The notes beneath the pieces are model-generated. The model worked only from the letters and a program-made list of their open reading frames with translations, did not search any database and had not been told where the DNA came from. A stretch of 6,760 nt of DNA from SHZI01 sp964407855. GTDB lineage: Bacteria; Pseudomonadota; Gammaproteobacteria; Steroidobacterales; GCA-2729495. Each line of letters begins with the position of its first letter. The stretch's first letter is position 1. The stretch covers positions 1 through 6,760 of the forward strand of contig CAYOXI010000094.1 of NCBI GenBank assembly GCA_964407855.1, read 5' to 3'. The position numbers were made by a program, and so were the translations under genes. Shown piece after piece: positions 1 through 6,195 of the stretch.

Positions 1-82
1 GGCACCTGGCCTCGCGGGCGCTGCCGGCCGGGTCGAGGCCGCCGTCGCGGGGGCCCCCCAGGGCGAGCTGGAGTTGCGGTAA
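1..82 (+). CDS. C-terminal tail of an unidentified high-GC gene (partial)
   Basis: Reading from base 2, 26 sense codons run to a TAA at 80-82. The encoded tail is Ala/Gly/Glu-rich and reads roughly APGLAGAAGRVEAAVAGAPQ, then GELELR. What suggests real coding is the codon pattern: first positions are mostly G or C, about 23 of 26 third positions are G or C, and second positions are mixed. The other two plus frames give Arg/Pro/Gly-rich nonsense. The product cannot be identified from so short a tail. It could also be a chance open frame in very GC-rich DNA. A GC-rich hairpin follows the stop directly. Confidence 0.35.
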   Translation, partial: APGLAGAAGRVEAAVAGAPQGELELR

Positions 83-97
83 CGGCGTCGGACGCCG
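83..97 (+). terminator. GC-rich hairpin just after the TAA
   Basis: CGGCGT (83-88) and ACGCCG (92-97) are perfectly complementary with a 3-nt loop, starting one base after the stop of the partial upstream gene. The position suits a transcription terminator or a 3'-end stabilising hairpin. No T-tract follows, so it is not a canonical Rho-independent terminator. In DNA of about 82% G+C such a stem may also occur by chance. Confidence 0.25.
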
Positions 98-201
98 CGG
101 CCCGGGTCGGCGCGGCGGGCAACCGGCCAGCCCGGCGGCCGTGGCGGCCGGGATCCTGGGCTGGCAGACTCCGCTTCTGGGGTATTTGAAATGCCTATTC
201 C

Positions 202-525
202 CGTGGCGATCTGGGTGCCCGGCGTGCCGCACAGCAGGTCGCCTTCCCAGTGGCCAGGAACAGCGCGATCTTCGGCCTGCGCAGGGCGCTCACGAATCGA
301 GACCGCATCGACGATTTGTCCGCCACCGGTGCCAACCTTGCCGCGATAGTGACGGCCGTAGCGCATGGAGCGCCCGCGGCGCAGGTGCGCGAGGAGCTCT
401 TTCTTCAACGCACCGCGGGTCTGAATGAACAGCGTGCGGTAGATAGTTTCATGCGACACGCGCCTACTGTCATCGTTGCCCAATTCCCTGGCAAGCCAGC
501 CTGCAATCTGCTGCGGCGACCAGTC
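202..525 (-). pseudogene. IS30-family transposase, internal fragment
   Basis: The minus strand from 525 down to 202 encodes 108 uninterrupted residues with the hallmark blocks of IS30 transposases in their usual order: WSPQQIAGWL (about residues 2-11), VSHETIYRTLF with a following QTRGALKKEL stretch (23-44), a basic linker, IVDAVSIRERP (71-81), then the VPGHWEGDLL block (89-98). That last block carries the first Asp of the DDE triad. Family members are usually about 320-380 residues. This piece lacks the N-terminal helix-turn-helix region and everything after 'IAT', including the second Asp and the Glu, so it cannot be an active transposase. There is no stop or frameshift within it. Homology ends abruptly on both sides, and I found no terminal inverted repeats. 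It is a deletion relic or recombination scar rather than an intact insertion sequence. Confidence 0.85.
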
Positions 526-529
526 TGAA

Positions 530-805
530 GGGCCTGGGCACGCGTTCCAGAGAACAGGCACCGGCGGCACGGCGCTGGAAATAGAGAGCGTGTGGTATGT
601 GAATAACACCCAATACTGTAATTTCCAGTCCGCCATCAATGTCGAGAACTCAGCACAGTATTGGCCGACAACCCTGACGATCACTGGGAACACGCTCTAT
701 TCCAGCAGTGGTGGATACCCGTCGATCCCGCCAGGCTATGCCTGGACTGTATCCGGCAACCCCACGTCGGGTTATCAGGCGCCGCCGCCGTGGAGCTTCA
801 AGTAA
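530..805 (+). pseudogene. C-terminal remnant of a probable secreted, beta-helix-like protein
   Basis: In this frame the sequence from about 557 to the TAA at 803-805 reads like genuine protein: GTGGTALEIESVWYVNNT, then a Cys/Asn/Gln-rich stretch, LTITGNTLYSSSGG, and a Tyr/Pro/Ser-rich end finishing PPPWSFK. Alternating hydrophobic and Asn/Thr/Ser residues with an 'ITGNTLY' turn resemble a coil of right-handed parallel beta-helix proteins (pectate-lyase-like, often secreted and common near polysaccharide loci). That family call is inference from texture only. The upstream part is missing: in the same frame, sequence before 527 is antisense to the IS30 fragment, so the gene was probably cut there. 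An ATG at 476 would give a 109-residue hybrid reading frame, but its first 17 or so codons are transposase antisense and not a credible native start. The exact junction (527-560) is uncertain. Confidence 0.4.
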
Positions 806-1002
806 TTTGAAAGAACAAAGTTCACTGCGGTATGCGTCGGAGGTGCCCGATGCGGGTGGCAACTGCGAAATTGTACTTCTCAAGCATAAGCGATCAAATC
901 GCCGGGCCTGATTCCCGGAAGCCTGCGGTCGAGATTGAAATGCCCTATGCTCTGTTTTAGGGCGAGCGGGCCCGATATTCACGCGAGCGTCAGCGCTATC
1001 GG

Positions 1003-1069
1003 TGATTGCCCAGATATCGTGTGAATAGCCGATACAATCGGGTACATTGGCTCGCCAGTCGGGCAATCA
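1003..1069 (+). repeat. 9-bp inverted repeat ending next to the first start codon
   Basis: TGATTGCCC at 1003-1011 and GGGCAATCA at 1061-1069 are exact reverse complements, 49 nt apart; the right arm ends 3 nt before the ATG at 1073. In the transcript the arms could pair and occlude the translation start. In DNA they could be paired half-sites for a regulator flanking the TACAAT hexamer at 1033-1038. The repeat is directly visible; any function is inference. Confidence 0.35.
1033..1038 (+). promoter_or_regulatory. Possible -10 element (TACAAT)
   Basis: TACAAT matches the sigma-70 -10 consensus at five of six bases and lies 34 nt before the glycosyltransferase start, between the arms of the 9-bp inverted repeat. 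The best upstream -35-like hexamer, TTGCCC at 1006-1011, is 21 nt away, which is too long for a standard promoter. It could be activator-dependent or chance. Confidence 0.2.
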
Positions 1070-1072
1070 GTC

Positions 1073-2329
1073 ATGAAGTCGCGTATCGCATACTTTGTCA
1101 ATCGCTACCCCGCTGTCAGCCACAGTTTCATCCGGCGAGAGATCCACGGGCTGGAGGCGCTTGGCATGGAAGTCGAGCGCATTGCCCTGCGTGGTTGGGA
1201 TGGTGAGCTGGTGGATGAGGTTGACCATGATGAACGGGCTGCCACCCATTACATCCTTGGACAGTCACAGTGGCGACTGCTCCAGCAGGTGTTCACGGTC
1301 TTTCGGGGGGCGCCCGACCGCTTTTTGAGTGCGCTTGGGCTGGCTTTGCGCATGGGCTGGCGGGGTACGCGGCCCATGCCCTATCACCTTGGCTATTTGA
1401 TCGAGGCCTGTGCACTTCTGCAGCGTCTCCAGCAGGTGCAAGCGGCGCATGTGCATGCCCACTTCGGTACCAACTCAGCGGAAATTGTCATGCTGGCGAA
1501 TGCACTTGGTGGGCCACCGTACAGTTTCACTGTGCATGGACCGGAAGAATTTGATTCGCCGGGACCTCTCGGGCTCGGCGAGAAGGTCCGTCGGTCGGCG
1601 TTTACGGTGGCCATCACCTCCTACGCACGGGCGCAGCTCTATCGCTGGGTGGAGCACGGGCACTGGCACAAGGTCAAGGTGGTGCATTGCGCGTTGGAGC
1701 CCGGATTCTTCACCGCACCCCCAGTGCCCGTACCGTCGGAGCCACGGTTCGTGTGCATTGGCCGTCTGAATGAGCAGAAGGGCCAGCTGCTGCTGCTCGA
1801 AGCCGCACGCATCCTGCATGGAAAGGGCATAGCATTCGAGATCGTACTCATCGGCAACGGCGAGTTGCGCAGCCAGCTGGATGACACCATCCGTCGCTAT
1901 GGGCTGCAGCAGCAGGTGCACCTGGCCGGAGCGGTGAGCACGGAACAGATGCGAGCGGAGATCCAGCGCGCACGAGCCCTGGTATTGCCCAGCTTTGCCG
2001 AAGGCCTGCCAATGGTCATCATGGAGGTGATGGGTTTGCGCCGTCCGGTACTCACCACGTGGGTAGCGGGGATCCCCGAGCTGGTGCGGCACGGTACAGA
2101 TGGCTGGCTGATTCCGCCGGGCTCGGTCGAGCACCTGGTACAGGGCATGGAGGCCGTTCTCGCCACCAGCACGGAAGATCTGCAGCGCATGGGTGATTCA
2201 GCCTGGTTACGCGCGCGTGAGCGGCATTCTCTGGATAATCAGGCGCGTGAGCTTGAGCGGCTGATTGCCGAGTCTGCGGCATTGCCAGTCACTCAGACGA
2301 TCGCGGCATCCGTTGAGGTAAACAGCTAG
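1073..2329 (+). CDS. GT4-family glycosyltransferase (WcaL/AmsK-like)
   Basis: Predicted cytosolic or membrane-peripheral glycosyltransferase of 418 residues, GT-B fold, family GT4, which would transfer a sugar from a nucleotide donor to a growing lipid-linked glycan. The N-terminal domain opens with IAYFVNRYPAVSHSFIRREI (residues 5-24), typical of WcaL/AmsK/CpsK-type exopolysaccharide transferases, and has HAHFG at 128-132 and an HGPEEF acceptor-side motif at 155-160. The C-terminal donor domain has GRLNEQKG at 230-237, IGNGE at 260-264 and the EX7E motif, E310 to E318 (EGLPMVIME), which contacts the donor sugar-nucleotide, followed by GIPELVRHGTDGWL. No signal peptide or membrane segment is seen. 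Length is normal for the family. The ATG at 1073 fits the conserved N-terminus, though its upstream ribosome-binding site is weak. The stop lies one base before the next start. With heptose-nucleotide genes downstream it may be a heptosyltransferase; donor and acceptor cannot be read from the sequence. Confidence 0.9.
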   Translation: MKSRIAYFVNRYPAVSHSFIRREIHGLEALGMEVERIALRGWDGELVDEVDHDERAATHYILGQSQWRLLQQVFTVFRGAPDRFLSALGLALRMGWRGTRPMPYHLGYLIEACALLQRLQQVQAAHVHAHFGTNSAEIVMLANALGGPPYSFTVHGPEEFDSPGPLGLGEKVRRSAFTVAITSYARAQLYRWVEHGHWHKVKVVHCALEPGFFTAPPVPVPSEPRFVCIGRLNEQKGQLLLLEAARILHGKGIAFEIVLIGNGELRSQLDDTIRRYGLQQQVHLAGAVSTEQMRAEIQRARALVLPSFAEGLPMVIMEVMGLRRPVLTTWVAGIPELVRHGTDGWLIPPGSVEHLVQGMEAVLATSTEDLQRMGDSAWLRARERHSLDNQARELERLIAESAALPVTQTIAASVEVNS

Positions 2330-2330
2330 C

Positions 2331-3296
2331 ATGACCATTCTGGTGACTGGCGCAGCAGGGCTTATCGGCGTCAATCTCGTCACGCGCTTGCTGGCATCAG
2401 GCGAGCGTGTGGTAGGGCTCGACAATTTGTGCCGGGGCGCGCGCAGTAACATGAGGTCAGTCGAGGCGAACCCCGCGTTTGGCTTCGTGCAGGTGGACCT
2501 CGACGACCTGGGCGCTTACCGGACGGTGCTTGCACGCCTCCATCAGACCGAGCCGGTGACTGAGGTCTGGCACCTGGCGGCCAATTCTGATATCCCTGCT
2601 GGCGTCAGTGATCCCTCTGTGGACCTGCGCGACACTTTCATGACCACGTACAACACGCTGGTGTTAATGGCCGAATTCGGCATCCGGCGCCTCGCATTTG
2701 CATCCAGTTCGGCCGTGTATGGTGATCTCGGCGACCGCGCGCTGACCGAGGACGCCGGTCCGCTGTTCCCGATCTCAAACTACGGCGCAATGAAGCTGGC
2801 CTCGGAAGCCGCCATCAGCGCTGCTGCTGAAAGTGGACTTGAGCAGGTCTGGATTTTCCGATTCCCCAACGTGGTTGGGGTGCCCGCCACCCATGGCGTG
2901 ATTCTGGATTTCGTGCGCAAGCTGCAGCAATCGCCCGACTGTCTGGAGGTGCTGGGTAATGGCACGCAGCAAAAGAGTTATCTGCATGTCGATGAACTCG
3001 TGGATGCGATGCTGTACATCCGTCACAAGACAGATGCCCGGCTGAACTACTTCAATGTCGGCACCGATGACCGGGGCGTTACGGTGCGTAGCATCGCCGA
3101 GCGGGTCGTCGCACAGGTCTCCCCCTCGGCAGGTATCAAATACGGCTCTGCTGACCGGGGCTGGGTCGGTGATGTGCCGAAGTTCCATTATTCAATTGCC
3201 AAACTGGAACAACTGGGCTGGCGGCCGCGGTTCGGCTCTGCCGAGGCCGTCGCTCTGGCGGTCGAGCAGATTGCCCGGCAGGAGGGCCCCACTTGA
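2331..3296 (+). CDS. NAD-dependent sugar-nucleotide epimerase/dehydratase (extended SDR)
   Basis: A 321-residue extended short-chain dehydrogenase of the UDP-glucose 4-epimerase superfamily, likely acting in the cytosol on a nucleotide sugar made by this operon. The Rossmann motif GAAGLIG is at residues 7-13, with an acidic residue after strand 2 (D31, VGLDN) consistent with NAD rather than NADP. HLAA is at 81-84. The serine-rich strand ASSSAVYG (124-131) supplies the catalytic Ser/Thr position, and YxxxK is Y151/K155. SYLHVDELVDA (216-226) and the late GDVPKFHYSIAKLEQLGWRP block (280-299) are typical of GalE-like epimerases. Length and motifs are intact. GAGG at 2315-2318 may serve as its ribosome-binding site, 12 nt from the ATG. 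The stop overlaps the next gene. Substrate is unknown: context favours a GDP-heptose, but a UDP-hexose epimerase is equally possible by motif. Confidence 0.88.
   Translation: MTILVTGAAGLIGVNLVTRLLASGERVVGLDNLCRGARSNMRSVEANPAFGFVQVDLDDLGAYRTVLARLHQTEPVTEVWHLAANSDIPAGVSDPSVDLRDTFMTTYNTLVLMAEFGIRRLAFASSSAVYGDLGDRALTEDAGPLFPISNYGAMKLASEAAISAAAESGLEQVWIFRFPNVVGVPATHGVILDFVRKLQQSPDCLEVLGNGTQQKSYLHVDELVDAMLYIRHKTDARLNYFNVGTDDRGVTVRSIAERVVAQVSPSAGIKYGSADRGWVGDVPKFHYSIAKLEQLGWRPRFGSAEAVALAVEQIARQEGPT
3281..3286 (+). promoter_or_regulatory. Strong ribosome-binding site for the three-domain gene
   Basis: GGAGGG sits inside the end of the epimerase gene, 9 nt before ATG 3296 and 6 nt before TTG 3293, so spacing does not decide between the two starts. 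ATG is preferred because homologues of this type commonly begin M-x-A-V/I-I-L-A-G-G. Together with the TGATG stop-start overlap it points to translational coupling. Confidence 0.6.
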
Positions 3297-5197
3297 TGCA
3301 GGCCGTCATTCTTGCCGGCGGAAAGGGAACCCGCCTGCAGGAGCGACTCGCCGGCCGCCCCAAACCACTGGTCGATGTTGGCGGCATGCCTTTGCTGGAA
3401 CGGCAGATACGGCTGCTGCAGCGCTACGGCTTTTCCAGTGTGCGTGTGCTGGTGAATCACGCGGCGGACCAGGTCGTGGACTTCTGCGCCAGTCGCGGCA
3501 ACTGGGGTCTGGATCTGAGGTGTATCGACGACGGCGCGCCGCGAGGCACGGCCGGCGCTGTGCTGGCCATACTCGATCATCTGGAGGAGCAGTTCCTCGT
3601 CATGTACGGGGATACGATGCTCGAAGTGGATCTCGCGCGTTTCGCGGCGTTTCATGCCGAGGATCCACGGGCTGCCGCCACGCTCTTTCTGCATCCTAAT
3701 GATCACCCCTACGACTCCGACCTCGTCGATCTGGATGATGGCGGCCTGGTACAGGGTTTCCTGCCCTATCCGCATTCACCCGAACACTACTACCGCAACC
3801 TGGTCAATGCGGCGCTTTACTGGGTGCGCAAGTCGGCGCTGATACCGTGGCGTGCAGCGCCGGGCCCCCTCGATTTCGGCAGACAGTTGTTTCCGGACAT
3901 GCTGGCCCGCGGTCTGCGTCTACGAGGCTATAACAGCCCCGAGTACATCAAGGATGCGGGCACACCGGAACGCCTCGACCGCGTCTGCGCTGATCTCGCG
4001 TCCGGGCGCATCGCCCGGTCGGCGCTGTCTGTGCCGCAACCGGTCATTTTTATCGACCGCGACGGCACCCTGAACGAGGAAGTCGACCATCTGAGCTCCA
4101 CCGAGGACTTCCGTCTGCTGTCCGACGTGGCGCCGGCCATCCGGCGCATCAACAAGTCAGACTATCGGGTCTGCGTGATAACCAACCAGCCAGTCGTTGC
4201 CCGTGGTGAGTGCTCGCTGGACGAGCTGCGGCTGATCCACAACAAACTCGATACCCTTTTGGGTCATGAGCATGCCTTCATAGACCGACTGTACTTCTGT
4301 CCGCATCACCCTGACAGCGGGTTCGCGGGTGAACGCGCGGAACTGAAAATTGACTGCGATTGCCGCAAGCCGCAACCCGGCATGATCCGGCAGGCAGTGG
4401 CCGAACTGAACGCAAATCTCGCGGACTCCTGGCTGATAGGCGATTCCACGGTGGATATCGAAACCGCGCGCCGGGCTGGTATCAGGTCAGTCCTCGTCGA
4501 AACCGGTTATGCCGGCCTGGATGGGCGTTACTGGGCTGAGCCCGACTACCGGCTACCGGATCTGCCACATTCTGTGAACTTCATACTGGATCAGTACCCC
4601 CGCTTGCTGGAACATGCAGCGAAGATAACCGCCGATCTGCCACCCGGAGCTATGGTGCTGCTGGGTGGCCAGTCGCGCAGTGGCAAGTCCGGACTGGCGA
4701 GCCTGATGCGCGACGCGCTAATGGGCCGTGGCCAGAGCGCTGTTGTGCTGTCACTGGATCGCTGGCTGCGCAGTGAAAGCGACCGGGGAAACGGCGTGCT
4801 GATGCGTTACGACCTGGAACAGGCGCAGACAATACTGCGTCGTCTGAGTCACAGAACAACAACAATCAACATGACCTTGCCTGGCTATCACAAACTTCAG
4901 AAGCGTCGCGTCGAATCTGCCGACGCCGTGAGCATCAAGCCGTGTGATGTGGTGCTGGTGGAGGGCACGGTCGCCCTGGCGCTGCAGTCTGAGGACGGAA
5001 CACCGGCATACCGGTTTCATCTGTCCGTCGATGAGCCTACCCGCAGGGAGCGTCTGTTGCGGGAGTACCGGCTGCGAGGACTGACTGACTACGATGCCGG
5101 GGTCATCTATCAGCAGCGAATGCAAGACGAGTATCCAGTCGTCGAGGCCCTCGCCGCGGGAGCGGAGCGACTCCCACCGCTAGCAGAGCTGGCATGA
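3296..5197 (+). CDS. Three-domain heptose enzyme: HddC-like nucleotidyltransferase, GmhB-like phosphatase and uridine-kinase-like P-loop domain
   Basis: A 633-residue cytosolic fusion. Residues 1 to about 235 form a sugar-phosphate nucleotidyltransferase: LAGGKGTRL at 6-14, PKPLVDVGG at 22-30, GTAGAV at 84-89, YGD at 104-106, IKDAGTPERL at 218-227; this is the HddC type that makes GDP-heptose from heptose 1-phosphate. Residues about 249-430 form a HAD-IIIA phosphatase like GmhB (heptose 1,7-bisphosphate 7-phosphatase): nucleophile and acid D254/D256 (DRDGTL), T296 (ITNQP), a zinc loop C335/H337/C354/C356, K358, and IGDSTVDIE with D383/D387. Residues about 452-633 form a P-loop domain: Walker A GQSRSGKS at 458-465, LSLDRW with D488, VLVEG at 553-557, and an Arg-rich lid RLLREYRLRG at 586-595, like uridine kinase/phosphoribulokinase; its substrate is unknown. 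All key residues of the three domains are present. The stop of the upstream gene shares one base with the ATG at 3296; a TTG at 3293 is an alternative start adding one Met. GGAGG at 3281-3285 serves either. Confidence 0.88.
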   Translation: MQAVILAGGKGTRLQERLAGRPKPLVDVGGMPLLERQIRLLQRYGFSSVRVLVNHAADQVVDFCASRGNWGLDLRCIDDGAPRGTAGAVLAILDHLEEQFLVMYGDTMLEVDLARFAAFHAEDPRAAATLFLHPNDHPYDSDLVDLDDGGLVQGFLPYPHSPEHYYRNLVNAALYWVRKSALIPWRAAPGPLDFGRQLFPDMLARGLRLRGYNSPEYIKDAGTPERLDRVCADLASGRIARSALSVPQPVIFIDRDGTLNEEVDHLSSTEDFRLLSDVAPAIRRINKSDYRVCVITNQPVVARGECSLDELRLIHNKLDTLLGHEHAFIDRLYFCPHHPDSGFAGERAELKIDCDCRKPQPGMIRQAVAELNANLADSWLIGDSTVDIETARRAGIRSVLVETGYAGLDGRYWAEPDYRLPDLPHSVNFILDQYPRLLEHAAKITADLPPGAMVLLGGQSRSGKSGLASLMRDALMGRGQSAVVLSLDRWLRSESDRGNGVLMRYDLEQAQTILRRLSHRTTTINMTLPGYHKLQKRRVESADAVSIKPCDVVLVEGTVALALQSEDGTPAYRFHLSVDEPTRRERLLREYRLRGLTDYDAGVIYQQRMQDEYPVVEALAAGAERLPPLAELA

Positions 5198-6174
5198 TCA
5201 TCAGCCGCACACCGCTGCGCATGAGCTTCGTTGGCGGTGGCAGCGACCTGCCCGAATTCTATCGCCGGCATGGCGGCGCTGTGCTCAGCACGGCTATCGA
5301 CAAGTACATCTACGTTAATCTCAACAAGAAATTCGATGATGGCATCCGCGTGGCCTATTCCGTGACCGAGGAAGTCGGGCACGTGAATGACATACGACAT
5401 GCCCTGGTGCGGGAGGCCATGAGGCATCTCGGGATCAGTGGCGGCCTGGAGATAACGACCATAGCCGATATACCGTCGCGCGGCACCGGGCTGGGTTCCT
5501 CCAGCTCACTGACCGTGGGTCTGCTGCATATCCTGAATGCATATCTTGGCCGCCATGTATCCAGCGAGCAGCTCGGCCGCGACAGCTGTCATATAGAGAT
5601 CGATGTCTGCGGCGAACCTATAGGCAAGCAGGACCAGTACGCCGCGGCCTTCGGCGGCTTCAACCTGATCGAGTTCCGTCCTGATGACAGCGTGATCGTC
5701 TCGCCGGTAATCTGCCTGCCGGAGACACTAAAAGCGCTTGAGCGCAACATTCTTGTGATGTACACCGGAATCACCCGCGAGGCGTCACCGTTACTGCGTC
5801 AGCAGTCCAGGGACATCGATGCCAGCACGAAGAAACGTGACAATATGCTGCGGATGGTACGGCTGGCCTATGATCTGCGCGATGAGCTGCACCGGAACAA
5901 CGTTGCGGCGGTCGGTGACATCCTGCACGAAAACTGGATGCTGAAAAGATCCATGACTACCGGTATCAGCAACACGGTAATTGACGGCTGGTACGATGCC
6001 GCCCGAGCAGCCGGGGCCACCGGTGGCAAGATTCTGGGTGCCGGCGCTGGCGGATTTCTGATGCTTTATGCGCCGCAGGAATCGCATCCGGCAGTTTGTG
6101 CCGCGCTGCCCGGGCTGCGTCACGTGCCGATGGGGTTCGAACCGCTTGGCAGCCGGATTATTTTTTACCACTGA
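5194..6174 (+). CDS. hddA: GHMP-family D-glycero-alpha-D-manno-heptose-7-phosphate kinase
   Basis: A 326-residue GHMP-superfamily kinase of the HddA type, expected to phosphorylate D-glycero-D-manno-heptose 7-phosphate at C1 with ATP, giving the alpha-1,7-bisphosphate used by the phosphatase domain encoded just upstream. The N-terminus RTPLRMSFVGGGSDLPEFY (residues 5-23) is the family signature. The ATP-binding loop PSRGTGLGSSSS is at 94-105, GKQDQYAAAFGG with probable catalytic-region D147 at 144-155, and the C-terminal GHMP motif GGKILGAGAGGF at 277-288. Length is typical and no key motif is missing. The start ATG overlaps the previous stop (ATGA), so the gene is probably translated by coupling; no strong ribosome-binding site of its own is visible. 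Other GHMP sugar kinases (fucokinase-like, galactokinase-like) share the fold, but the GGGSD opening and the neighbours favour HddA. Confidence 0.88.
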   Translation: MIISRTPLRMSFVGGGSDLPEFYRRHGGAVLSTAIDKYIYVNLNKKFDDGIRVAYSVTEEVGHVNDIRHALVREAMRHLGISGGLEITTIADIPSRGTGLGSSSSLTVGLLHILNAYLGRHVSSEQLGRDSCHIEIDVCGEPIGKQDQYAAAFGGFNLIEFRPDDSVIVSPVICLPETLKALERNILVMYTGITREASPLLRQQSRDIDASTKKRDNMLRMVRLAYDLRDELHRNNVAAVGDILHENWMLKRSMTTGISNTVIDGWYDAARAAGATGGKILGAGAGGFLMLYAPQESHPAVCAALPGLRHVPMGFEPLGSRIIFYH

Positions 6175-6195
6175 ACCGAAAAGACGGTGACCCAA

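Larger units (their letters stand above)
806..1072. other. Non-coding leader region upstream of the polysaccharide operon
   Basis: These 267 bases separate the beta-helix-like remnant from the first operon gene, and no frame on either strand looks protein-like. It should contain the operon promoter, but none is convincing. Candidates are TTGAAA at 807-812 with TATGCG 18 nt downstream, TTGAAA at 935-940 with no acceptable -10, and TACAAT at 1033-1038 without a -35 at 16-18 nt. Small hairpins occur at 902-918 (CCGGG/CCCGG) and 942-963 (GCCCTA/TAGGGC). GCGAGCG is directly repeated at 962-968 and 983-989, a 21-bp offset of about two helical turns. A 9-bp inverted repeat lies at 1003-1069. No T-tract terminator follows the gene ending at 805. 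Confidence 0.5.

Noticed and set aside
141..528. Overlapping plus-strand open frames (141-428 and 250-528)
   Set aside because: They are mostly antisense to the IS30 transposase fragment, whose family motifs are unmistakable on the minus strand.
855..876. Possible sigma-54 promoter (TGGCA ... TTGTA)
   Set aside because: The GC of the -12 element is absent at the required 10-nt distance from the -24 GG.
902..918. Hairpin CCGGG/CCCGG as a terminator for the gene ending at 805
   Set aside because: Only five base pairs, no following T-tract, and about 100 nt beyond the stop; too weak to call.
650..1066. Minus-strand open frame of 138 codons covering the leader
   Set aside because: The translation is Arg/Ser-rich without motifs, and it overlaps the plausible plus-strand protein tail ending at 805.
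806..1072. CRISPR array, tRNA or riboswitch in the leader
   Set aside because: There are no regularly spaced repeats, no cloverleaf with T-arm consensus and no recognisable aptamer core.
1475..2134. Open frame of 219 codons on the minus strand
   Set aside because: It lies entirely inside the glycosyltransferase gene, whose motifs are intact; its translation is His/Gln/Arg-rich with no recognisable domain. It is a shadow frame.
3188..3775. Open frame of 195 codons on the minus strand
   Set aside because: It is antisense to the epimerase end and the nucleotidyltransferase domain, whose motifs are clear in the sense frame.
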